DNA from: CG2-30-51-40 sp041753575
Lineage (GTDB): Bacteria; Desulfobacterota; DSM-4660; Desulfatiglandales; Desulfatiglandaceae
Direction of reading: 5' to 3'
Assembly (NCBI GenBank): GCA_041753575.1
Contig: JBGSUA010000123.1
Coordinates: 1 to 64,000 of the forward strand
Length of the DNA: 64,000 nt
Below the pieces are notes generated by a model, which saw nothing but the letters and a program-made list of their open reading frames with translations, did no database searches and was not told the DNA's origin. This document shows positions 18,133 through 25,151 of this stretch, piece by piece; positions within the stretch are counted from its first letter, which is position 1, and the number at the start of each line of letters is the position of its first letter. The translations under genes and the position numbers were made by a program.

Positions 18133-19644
18133 TTGGAGATAAGGCTTGAAAACTGCGCCGGCTGCGGCCTCTGCACTGAGGTCTGCCCCCTGGGGATTTT
18201 GAGGGTTGAGGGCAAAAAGATCCGAATGTCGGAAGGCTGCGTTGAGTGCATGACATGCGCTAAGGTCTGTCCCAGCAAGGTCTTTGAGTTCAAGGCTGAA
18301 AAGGCCTGGCCGGTCTGCACCGCCTGCCCGGTAATGTGCTCCATCCCTGAGGGAGGGCTTGGGGCGTGCCACCGTTATACCAACAGGGGAGGAGAGATCA
18401 TCCGCAAGGCCCGTCTTGTGACCATTGATGAGGTAAGGCAGTATCTCACAGGCCCCAACCAGGAAGGCAGAGAGCCACTCATAACCGGAATAGGCTCAGG
18501 GACTACATATCCTGATTTCAGACCCTCTCCAGTGATCGTCTCCGCAATAAGGGACGGAGTGGACATGGTGACCGTTGTGACCGAGGCGCCCCTGAGCTAC
18601 AGCGGTCTCAAGCTCAAGCTCGATACGGATCAGTATCTGGGAACCGAAGGAAAGAGGATATTCACCCGGATCAGAGGAAAGCGCCATGTGGGGCATCTGT
18701 GCACAGAGGAGTATGGATCAAAGATTCTTTCTCTGGGTGGGGTTAACATCCTCACCTCCAAGCAAGGGCTATTCGCGGCAAGGATCATAAAGGAGATCCT
18801 AGAAGGGAAAGAGGCGGTCTTATCTGTTGAGGACGGAGCCAAAGTAAAGGTAAGGATAGGGGCGCCTCCTGTGATTGACGAACTTGTCCAGGAGCGCATG
18901 AGGGTTGGGTGCGGTAGCGCGACAACAGGGCTTTTTGCCCCTTACATGGCCGATGCGGCGGATGAAGTAATAGTGCTTGACGGCCATATCACGGCCCTTT
19001 TCACCGAACACGCCTGCGGAAGGTTTATCGGGAAACCCCGCTCAGGCATCTATATAAAGGGACATAAGAGCACCGATGGGAGGTATTTCCCGGAAAAGGG
19101 CGACGGCTGGGGAGGGACAAACATACATTCGCCTCTGGAAGTGATAGATCGAATAGACAAGGATGCCTTCAGGCCCGGCATGACCCTTCTCGTCACCGAG
19201 ACGACAGGAGAGAAATCAGCCTTTTTCACCATGGGAGGAGATGGACTTTTCGAGTCAGAGCTTCCACCCAGGGCCGTGGTTTTCCTGGGTGTCCTCAGAG
19301 AGTCCTGTGAGGCAACCAGGGTAAGCGGCATCTTTGCGGCGGGCGTGGGCGGCTCCGCAAGGGCCGGCGTTACCAAAAATCCCATCAGGCTTACAAGGGC
19401 GGTTCACAGGGGAGACGTGAAGGTAACAATAGGCGGAGCCAAACCCTTTATACTTCCTGGAGGAGGGATCAACTTCCTGGTGGATGTGGAACGTATCAGT
19501 TTCGGCTCCATCTACACCTCGCCCACACCGTCCTTTATCCTGCCCATTGAATACACAATGACCTTTGAGACCTTCAGCTCCATAGGAGGCCACCTGGAGG
19601 CCGTGAGGCCCCTGGAAGATGTCATGGAGGAGAATTCCGGCTAG
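18133..19644 (+). CDS. 6-Hydroxynicotinate reductase-like iron-sulfur protein
   Basis: This 503-residue protein begins with a ferredoxin domain (Cys8/11/14/18 and Cys36/39/42/46, two [4Fe-4S] motifs), then further cysteines (62, 65, 69, 79), followed by a long domain I associate with 6-hydroxynicotinate reductase. That enzyme uses reduced ferredoxin to turn 6-hydroxynicotinate into 1,4,5,6-tetrahydro-6-oxonicotinate, the substrate of the enamidase encoded just upstream. Translation starts at a TTG after GGAGGGAG. The stop directly abuts the ATG of the ApbE-like gene, and the E. barkeri enzyme is reported, as I recall, to carry flavin in addition to Fe-S. Assignment rests on family recall plus adjacency to enamidase. 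Confidence 0.85.
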   Translation: MEIRLENCAGCGLCTEVCPLGILRVEGKKIRMSEGCVECMTCAKVCPSKVFEFKAEKAWPVCTACPVMCSIPEGGLGACHRYTNRGGEIIRKARLVTIDEVRQYLTGPNQEGREPLITGIGSGTTYPDFRPSPVIVSAIRDGVDMVTVVTEAPLSYSGLKLKLDTDQYLGTEGKRIFTRIRGKRHVGHLCTEEYGSKILSLGGVNILTSKQGLFAARIIKEILEGKEAVLSVEDGAKVKVRIGAPPVIDELVQERMRVGCGSATTGLFAPYMADAADEVIVLDGHITALFTEHACGRFIGKPRSGIYIKGHKSTDGRYFPEKGDGWGGTNIHSPLEVIDRIDKDAFRPGMTLLVTETTGEKSAFFTMGGDGLFESELPPRAVVFLGVLRESCEATRVSGIFAAGVGGSARAGVTKNPIRLTRAVHRGDVKVTIGGAKPFILPGGGINFLVDVERISFGSIYTSPTPSFILPIEYTMTFETFSSIGGHLEAVRPLEDVMEENSG

Positions 19645-20493
19645 ATGCTTTATCTGGAGCAGGGCCCAAGCTCCATTGTCATTACCGCTAAGAGGCTTCG
19701 GGATGATGGAGAGCCGGACGAGGATAAGGTCCTTGAGCTTCTTACAAGGCTTCAAATGGAGATAAAGGAGGCCCTCCCGATCCTCAGGCTCAGGGCGGGA
19801 AGGGTTACCAATTCAAGACATCTTCCGTGGATTGCAAGAAAGATGGTGGAGGCGGCTTCTGCGGTAGGCCCTGAGGAACTAACTGCCATGAGCGCGGTCG
19901 CGGGCGCCGTATCGGATGCGATCAAGGCCTTTCTTGTAGATGAAGGATTTGACCTGGCGCTGGTCAATAACGGCGGCGACATAGCGGCCTACTCCGCGTT
20001 GGATGAGACGATTTCCTTAGGGACAGCCGATCCCCGAGGCGGACTCAAGGGGCTTTCCTTGAAGATAAAAGGCCCCTTTGAACTGGGAATTGCCACAAGC
20101 GGCCTTGGAGGGAGGAGTCTCACAAAAGGTTGCGCTGATTCAGTCACGGTGATCGCGGAAAGCGCGGCCATTGCTGATGCTGCGGCAACCTTTGTCTGCA
20201 ATGCTACATGTATCTCATCGCCGCTGATCAAGGTCGCCCTGTCTGAAGCCCTTGACCCGGAAACGGACATCCGCGGCGAGATAGTCACGGTCGAGGCGGG
20301 GGCATTAGCGCCTCTGGAAATAGCATCGGCCCTTCAAAAGGGCCTTGCCAATGCGTCAGATTTGAAACGAAGGGGCCTGATCATGGATGCGGTCATAAGT
20401 GTTAAGGGACTTACGGCATCAACCTTCGGGCCTGGATCAAGAATCGTAATGGAGGAAAGATATGCAGATCAGAAAGATTGTGACGGTTGTTGA
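19645..20493 (+). CDS. UPF0280 / ApbE-like protein
   Basis: This 282-residue cytoplasmic protein has the ApbE-like fold signature of UPF0280 proteins, including the motif LALVNNGGDIAAY (about residues 111-123) and a later glycine-rich GLGGRSLTKG. ApbE proteins bind FAD and Mg and transfer FMN to threonine or serine of target proteins; UPF0280 members lack a demonstrated role. It follows the reductase gene with no gap, so a role in maturing or supplying flavin to the reductase is an attractive inference. No signal peptide is seen. Its 3' end overlaps the next gene by 32 bases. Confidence 0.8.
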   Translation: MLYLEQGPSSIVITAKRLRDDGEPDEDKVLELLTRLQMEIKEALPILRLRAGRVTNSRHLPWIARKMVEAASAVGPEELTAMSAVAGAVSDAIKAFLVDEGFDLALVNNGGDIAAYSALDETISLGTADPRGGLKGLSLKIKGPFELGIATSGLGGRSLTKGCADSVTVIAESAAIADAAATFVCNATCISSPLIKVALSEALDPETDIRGEIVTVEAGALAPLEIASALQKGLANASDLKRRGLIMDAVISVKGLTASTFGPGSRIVMEERYADQKDCDGC

Positions 20494-21034
20494 GGAAGTG
20501 AGAGTTGACGGGGAAAAGGCGCTGGAAAAGCCACTTAGAAAGGCGGCCTGCGCGGTGGTCTTCAAGAACCCCTTTGCCGGGAAGTACCAGCAGGATCTAA
20601 CAGAGCTAATTGATTTCAGCGAGGAGATCGGAAAGGAGATCTCCGAGCGGGCGGTAAAGGCCCTGGGAGGCTCCCCTGTTGACTCCTACGGCAAGGCGAC
20701 CATAGTCGGGGAAAAAGGAGAGCTTGAGCATGCGGCGGCCCTCATGCATCCCAAACTGGGCACTCCCCTTAGGAATGCCTGCGGCGGAGGAAAGGCCATC
20801 ATCCCCTCGGCCAAGAAGCTCGGGAAAATGGGCGATTCCATTGATATCCCAATTCATTACAAGGACGCGGCCTTTGTAAGGAGCCACTTTGATGCCATGA
20901 CCCTTGCCATCCCCGATGCCCCAAAGTCCGATGAGATAGTGCTGGCGGTGGCGGTAACAGACGGCGGAAGGCCCCACGCGCGCGTGGGGGGCCTCAAGAT
21001 GGAAGATGCCAAAAAGGAAGACGGTTTGAGATAG
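20462..21034 (+). CDS. Amino acid synthesis family protein (PF06684-like)
   Basis: This 190-residue protein resembles the PF06684 family (labelled amino acid synthesis, function unproven). Visible conserved stretches include AVVFKNPFAGKY near residue 32, GKATIVGEKGELEHAAALMHP near 77, RNACGGGKAIIPSAKK and the C-terminal AVAVTDGGRPHARVGGL. It is the last gene of the nicotinate operon, starting inside the UPF0280 gene with a good ribosome site. Family members often neighbour amidohydrolases and ring-cleavage genes, so a role in handling an amide or lactam intermediate is possible. A second, broken copy of its C-terminal sequence lies at 21939-21971. Confidence 0.8.
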   Translation: MQIRKIVTVVEEVRVDGEKALEKPLRKAACAVVFKNPFAGKYQQDLTELIDFSEEIGKEISERAVKALGGSPVDSYGKATIVGEKGELEHAAALMHPKLGTPLRNACGGGKAIIPSAKKLGKMGDSIDIPIHYKDAAFVRSHFDAMTLAIPDAPKSDEIVLAVAVTDGGRPHARVGGLKMEDAKKEDGLR

Positions 21035-21152
21035 AGCGACTACCCTCTGTCTTGGCCTCTTTGTTGAGACGGGCCACCTTGGTTAGAAGAAGATCCACTG
21101 TTTTCTCTACCGGACTTCCATGCGGCCCCTCTACTCAATAGTCCTTAGGAAA

Positions 21153-21551
21153 TCAAATCCAGGAGACTTCCACAAGATGCTCTACCTTCTTGAATTCGGG
21201 GTCACCTGTAACAATTAAGGAGCTGGTCTTGATTGCTGTTGCTATGGCAAAGCAATCTGCATAAGAAACGGCGAATTCGGCTTTCAACTCAGAAGCCGAG
21301 AAGATGATAGCCGAAGAGACAGCAACCACCTCCACAGGCAGTTCGTAAAATTCCTCCAACTGCCTCCTTGCCTGCTCAAGCCCTATCCTCCTGACGGTCT
21401 GGTAGTGGACCTCACCCAGGTTTATCTCGCTTATGAAGGCCTTTGATTCACCGTTTCGGGAAGATACAAGAAACCTTTCCACTTCATCCGAACCCCTTTC
21501 GTCCTGATAGAAACAGAGGATGGCATACGAATCAAAGAGGATATTTTTCAT
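21153..21551 (-). CDS. PIN-domain toxin (VapC family)
   Basis: This 132-residue PIN-domain ribonuclease has acidic residues expected at the metal site: Asp7 in ILFDSYAIL, Glu in SEINLGEVHYQ, and aspartates in VSYADCFAIA and VTGDPEF. VapC toxins cut specific RNAs and stop growth unless bound by the antitoxin. Its ATG lies inside the antitoxin gene (20-base overlap), the usual antitoxin-first order. The module is inserted on the opposite strand just downstream of the nicotinate operon. Confidence 0.88.
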   Translation of the reverse strand: MKNILFDSYAILCFYQDERGSDEVERFLVSSRNGESKAFISEINLGEVHYQTVRRIGLEQARRQLEEFYELPVEVVAVSSAIIFSASELKAEFAVSYADCFAIATAIKTSSLIVTGDPEFKKVEHLVEVSWI

Positions 21552-21780
21552 CTATTTCTTTGTCTTTTGCCCTTTCCCGTAGAAGCTCCTTTGCAAGGGA
21601 AGCCCCCCCCTTGAGCACTCCTCTCAGGGCCTTTATAGGATCGTCAGGCAGCGGCGTGATCTCCGCATGGTTGTCCACTATGCGAAAAAGCACCTTCTTA
21701 CCCGGTGTTATACCTAATTTTTCTCTGACCTCCTTGGGAATAACTATCTGTCCCTTGGAGGAGGCTGTAACGACAGGCAC
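21532..21780 (-). CDS. AbrB/MazE-type antitoxin (VapB)
   Basis: This 82-residue protein has an N-terminal swapped-hairpin AbrB DNA-binding domain (SSKGQIVIPKEVREKLGI) and a C-terminal tail that would wrap the toxin. It starts with GTG at 21780 after GAGGT. A consensus TATAAT lies upstream (about 21811-21816 on the minus strand), consistent with its own promoter; the -35 region is weak. Such antitoxins normally repress their own operon with the toxin as co-repressor. Confidence 0.87.
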   Translation of the reverse strand: MPVVTASSKGQIVIPKEVREKLGITPGKKVLFRIVDNHAEITPLPDDPIKALRGVLKGGASLAKELLRERAKDKEIDEKYPL

Positions 21781-21938
21781 TGTGTTTTACCTCGCAAAAA
21801 ATGTACTATTATACAAGAAAGATACCACCATATAAACCGTGCGTCAATAGGCTAGCGCGATAGTAAAACTATTCCTATAAAGTAAGAGTATTTGCGCGTC
21901 TGATATCCTTTGCCTGAAAAGGTAAGCACAACTCTGGC

Positions 21939-21971
21939 GTAGGAGGTCTCAAGAAGGAAGACGGGCTTAGG
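21939..21971 (+). pseudogene. Remnant of a second PF06684 gene end
   Basis: In frame this reads VGGLKKEDGLR, nearly the same as the C-terminus of the PF06684 protein encoded at 20462-21034 (VGGLKMEDAKKEDGLR), with four residues missing. The remnant is on the same strand, about 940 bases downstream, beyond the VapBC genes. It looks like a leftover of a duplicated or original gene end separated by the toxin-antitoxin insertion. The surrounding gap 21781-22043 has no other gene. Confidence 0.5.
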
Positions 21972-22020
21972 ATGGTGTTGAAAAATCCGCTGTTCACAGG
22001 CTTAAGCTAAATTACCCAAA
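21972..22020. repeat. Partial copy of the MITE-like repeat
   Basis: The segment around gttgaaaaatccgctgttca resembles the left end of the element at 40066-40220 (attgaaaaatatgctgttca) and then decays. It is a degenerate fragment of the same family as the two longer copies in the window. Confidence 0.45.
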
Positions 22021-22043
22021 CGCAAAGCAAGCCTATATGGATA

Positions 22044-22532
22044 TCAGTAGCTTTTGGCGACTGAAACCATTGAAGGCCTGAGTATCCTGATCAAGTCGGT
22101 CGGTCCCATTGATGCCAAAAGGCCCCTCGCCCCTGCGTTGATGTAGATCAGGGGCAGAGTTGCGATGGTCTCCTCCATTAAAACCGGCAGTTTCTTGCGG
22201 ATGCCGAAAGGGGAGGTCCCACCCACCTTGTAGCCTGTATGCCTTTCTGCAACGGCAGGATCGCAGGGGGAAACGCTCTTTACCCCGATAGTGCGCGCAA
22301 GCGTCTTTGTGGAGACTTGCCGATCTCCATGCATGAGCACGATGAAGGGCCGCCGTGCCTCGTCTTCCATCACAAGGGTCTTGATGACCGCATGTTCATC
22401 CACCTTAAGCTCACGCGCTGCCACCGATGTTCCGCCTCGCTCTTCATAGTCGTAGCTATGAAGAGCGAATGGGACTCCCTGCGCCTTTAGAAATCTTATT
22501 GCAGGGGTAGAAGGGATTTTCTCCTTGGCCAT
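22044..22532 (-). CDS. ybaK: YbaK/EbsC-family aminoacyl-tRNA deacylase
   Basis: This 162-residue protein matches the Cys-tRNA(Pro)/Cys-tRNA(Cys) deacylase family: KIPSTPAIRFLKAQGVPF at the N-terminus, a conserved lysine in VIKTLVM, and KVGGTSPFGIRKKLPV with the catalytic-pocket GTSPFG. It would remove wrongly attached cysteine from tRNA. The ATG at 22532 follows GAGGGTGA, while the open frame extends upstream without a better start. It has no operon partner other than possibly the DnaJ-domain gene on the same strand upstream. Confidence 0.9.
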   Translation of the reverse strand: MAKEKIPSTPAIRFLKAQGVPFALHSYDYEERGGTSVAARELKVDEHAVIKTLVMEDEARRPFIVLMHGDRQVSTKTLARTIGVKSVSPCDPAVAERHTGYKVGGTSPFGIRKKLPVLMEETIATLPLIYINAGARGLLASMGPTDLIRILRPSMVSVAKSY

Positions 22533-22635
22533 TTCACCCTCAGAAGTTCTGTTTGTTACAAGCAGAGGCTCCCTTGCAGGTAGCAACCTCTCCGAAAAAA
22601 TTAGCGCTTTATACCTTAATGGTTTTTCAAGCAGC

Positions 22636-23163
22636 CTACGTTGATATGTCAATAAGGAGCCCTTCTCCCCTTTCAATGTGATGCATCCAATGGAAGAAAT
22701 CCTTTTCAGTGATGTTGTTCTTCTTTATCTCCTTTATCTTGCCATGCATATCCAGCAGGACAATATCAATGAATGTCTCATTCTTGTCCTGATAGACGCA
22801 GAAGCGGTATGGCGATTTCTCTTTCAAAAGCGCGGCATGGGCTCTGTCGGTGGCCTCGGAAAGCTCAGCGAATCTCCCATCCACGCGAGTTTTGCTGTGG
22901 CGTATCTTTTCAGCGGGCCTGTTTTCAGTAGGAGTTTTTGACGCCTGGGTTAACGTTCGCCCGGCATTGAGGAAAGCTGTTACCATCCGGTAGCAGTCGT
23001 TTATCTCCTGCAGCTTTCGCGCGGCCTTCGCCTGCAAAGCCGGCTGGCCTGAAAAGCGGTCGGGGTGCCAGACGCGTGCAAGGTAGCGGTACGCCTGCTT
23101 TACTTCAGCAAGTGTTACGCTTGGCAGGAGATCAAGGGTTTGAAAGCATTTCCTGATATCCAT
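22636..23163 (-). CDS. DnaJ-domain protein
   Basis: This 175-residue protein has an N-terminal J domain (about residues 5-65) with the HPD motif in RVWHPDRFSG, which stimulates the ATPase of an Hsp70 partner. No glycine-rich or zinc-finger region follows, so it is a type III J protein. The C-terminal part (about 110-175) reads like a small beta-rich domain (RFCVYQDKNETFIDIVLL) of unknown role. The upstream side borders a decayed beta-helix gene, and their frames overlap slightly at the J-protein start. Confidence 0.88.
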   Translation of the reverse strand: MDIRKCFQTLDLLPSVTLAEVKQAYRYLARVWHPDRFSGQPALQAKAARKLQEINDCYRMVTAFLNAGRTLTQASKTPTENRPAEKIRHSKTRVDGRFAELSEATDRAHAALLKEKSPYRFCVYQDKNETFIDIVLLDMHGKIKEIKKNNITEKDFFHWMHHIERGEGLLIDIST

Positions 23164-23189
23164 CTCTTATGGACAGGTGCTCTGGCTGA

Positions 23190-23608
23190 AAACATAGTTC
23201 TCGTCATTATCTCTGTATTGTCCGCGCCAACGATCCCGGCCACGGTCGGAGGAAATGTTCCGCTGCTCGCTGCCGCGATTATCTTTGTGGATTTTTCTCC
23301 TGATCCCTCGATGGATACCCACTGCTTCATGACAACTCCGGAAGATCCGGCATCGTATGTGCCGGGGCCCAATTTGATAAGATAAGGGCTGTCTTCGGAG
23401 GCGTCTGATATAGGGAGATGGTGTTAAGAAGCGAGGATCTCAGTCTTAGTGAAGTGTCTGTGCTCTTGGGGCTTATGATTATTATGGTCCCTATATCGGC
23501 TGATTTCCCACCTATGATAAGCTGGGAAGCATCTGCAGTCGCCTGATAGGACAGAGCTGAAAGAATAAAATGAACCACTCCAGCTACACAGCATTTAGCA
23601 ATTCTCAT
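23190..23608 (-). pseudogene. Broken beta-helix exported protein gene
   Basis: The 5' part (23608 to about 23410) starts at an ATG with AAGGAGG and encodes a signal peptide followed by SQLIIGGKSADIGTIIIIS. A frameshift near 23405-23420 breaks it. The other frame then continues with SDASEDSPYLIKLGPGTYD, VSIEGSGEKSTKI and AGIVGADNTEI, the pattern of right-handed beta-helix surface proteins with a PGTYD turn. The frame is then cut off next to the DnaJ-domain gene. Frameshift plus missing C-terminus indicate a dead gene. Confidence 0.65.
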
Positions 23609-23829
23609 TTCTTATCCTCCTTAAGAAAGGTGCTGAAGGAAAAACCGGACTTCAACCAATTTAGCATAGCCACAAAAAATAATCCATAGGTTTTCCAACT
23701 CGAAACCATCTTCCACAGAGGCACCATTATATCAAACGGAAATAGTTTCAAAAATGATGATTAAGCAAATGAATCCTTATTCTTGGCCCTAACCATTTTC
23801 TACCTTGCCCGTAATGAGTTTCTAAGAAC

Positions 23830-23869
23830 AAGCTCCCAAGATTGCTACCGTCATTCTATTGGGGAGCTT
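23830..23869. terminator. Inverted repeat, possible transcription terminator
   Basis: AAGCTCCC (23830-23837) pairs with GGGAGCTT (23862-23869) around a 24-base loop. The gap 23609-23924 otherwise shows no gene. The long loop and weak T-run make termination uncertain. Confidence 0.25.
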
Positions 23870-23924
23870 CTTTCATGCGAGGATACCTATTAACTGAGGA
23901 CTGATCAGCGGCGGAGGTAAAGAA

Positions 23925-24332
23925 ATGGTAAGGGAGAAGAGAAAGGCTGTTGAAACTGGACGTGGTGTCAAGGAGCAATTGTCCGATATATTGATTGGAA
24001 TGTCCGTAGATGTCAGGGGTGTTGCCGGCAGTGCATCTCAACTTGACAGACATCCGGACTTTCTGGATCAGGCGGCCGCTCACAGGGACAGGGAAGTGAG
24101 ACTGAGACTGCTTAAAAGGAAAAGCGAGCGATTCTATGAGGTTCAGGACGCCTTGTTTCGAATTGAGAATGGCACTTACGGCATCTGTACGAATTGCGGG
24201 GATGAGATCGGCCCTGCCCGTCTAAATGCTTATCCGACTACAACCTTGTGCCTGGAGTGCCAGAGAGATCAGGAGCGCTGTGCGAGGATAAGATCATCCT
24301 ATCACAGAACTGTTTCATCACTTCCTGCTTGA
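23925..24332 (+). CDS. DksA/TraR-type C4 zinc-finger protein
   Basis: This 135-residue protein has a helical N-terminal region and the C-terminal DksA zinc finger with four cysteines in CTNCGDEIGPARLNAYP and LCLECQ. DksA proteins insert a coiled coil into the RNA polymerase secondary channel and modulate transcription with ppGpp. The DxxDxA coiled-coil tip of true DksA is not obvious, so it is better called a TraR/DksA-family protein. An upstream GGAGG sits 6 bases before the ATG. Confidence 0.85.
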   Translation: MVREKRKAVETGRGVKEQLSDILIGMSVDVRGVAGSASQLDRHPDFLDQAAAHRDREVRLRLLKRKSERFYEVQDALFRIENGTYGICTNCGDEIGPARLNAYPTTTLCLECQRDQERCARIRSSYHRTVSSLPA

Positions 24333-24410
24333 TGATCCACCGCCAAACAGCAAAGATGTACTGCTGTAATTCCAAAGGGATAGATCTAGAGTGGGAACCT
24401 CCGGACAGGC

Positions 24411-25061
24411 ATGGGGCGAAAGCCCGTGGATGAACTGGGCATCCTGCACTTCCTTAGGTATGTGGCGGCCGGTTTCACATTATGCGCTCCGATCGGCCCG
24501 ATAGGGCTGCTTTGCCTTAAAAAAAGCATCGTAGAGGGACGCCTGGCTGGTTTCATATCTATCCTGGGAGCATCCACTATGGATGGGTTTTATTGCGTAA
24601 TTGCGGGATTAGGAGTCGCCTGTCTTTCTGATTTCCTCACAAATGAGAAGGGTACCGTAGCATTGGTGGGCGGAATTGCTATCAGCTTTGTCGGCATCAA
24701 GATCTTTGTATCGAAATCGAATGAAAGTAAGGAGTCCAGCCTTTCCAGGAGACTTGGGCATGCCTTTGTTACAAGTCTTCTCCTTATGCTTACCAATCCG
24801 TTTCCGATACTTGTTTTTGCGGCGGTATTCGCGTCGTTGGGATCATTCGAGGTGGAAAGCCGTGGCCAATACCTGATAATGAGCTCTGCATGCGTCTTTA
24901 TCGGCTCTTCCCTATGGGGGTTCATTCTTATTGCCTCAGCAGGGCTATTCCGACAACATCCGGCCATCTCCCTGGCACGAGTAATGAACAGAGTGTGCGG
25001 GCTCATTCTGCTTTTAGTGGGTTTGGCAGCGGTGATTCTCGCATTACTTGACGGGAGGTAA
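24411..25061 (+). CDS. LysE/RhtB-family amino-acid exporter
   Basis: This 216-residue inner-membrane protein has six predicted hydrophobic segments and the LysE signature CAPIGPIGLLCLKKSIVEG near residue 25, followed by a second conserved helix LMLTNPFPILVF. The family exports amino acids or related metabolites. No strong ribosome site is seen before the chosen ATG, so the start is uncertain. It stands alone between a DksA-like gene and a radical-SAM-like gene. Confidence 0.85.
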   Translation: MGRKPVDELGILHFLRYVAAGFTLCAPIGPIGLLCLKKSIVEGRLAGFISILGASTMDGFYCVIAGLGVACLSDFLTNEKGTVALVGGIAISFVGIKIFVSKSNESKESSLSRRLGHAFVTSLLLMLTNPFPILVFAAVFASLGSFEVESRGQYLIMSSACVFIGSSLWGFILIASAGLFRQHPAISLARVMNRVCGLILLLVGLAAVILALLDGR

Positions 25062-25151
25062 TCTTCATAGCTATGCATCATAAGAAAATGGAGAAAAGAG
25101 AAGCGGTATGCACGGAGACAAACTCAATCCCAGAGGGGTTATGGCATTTCT

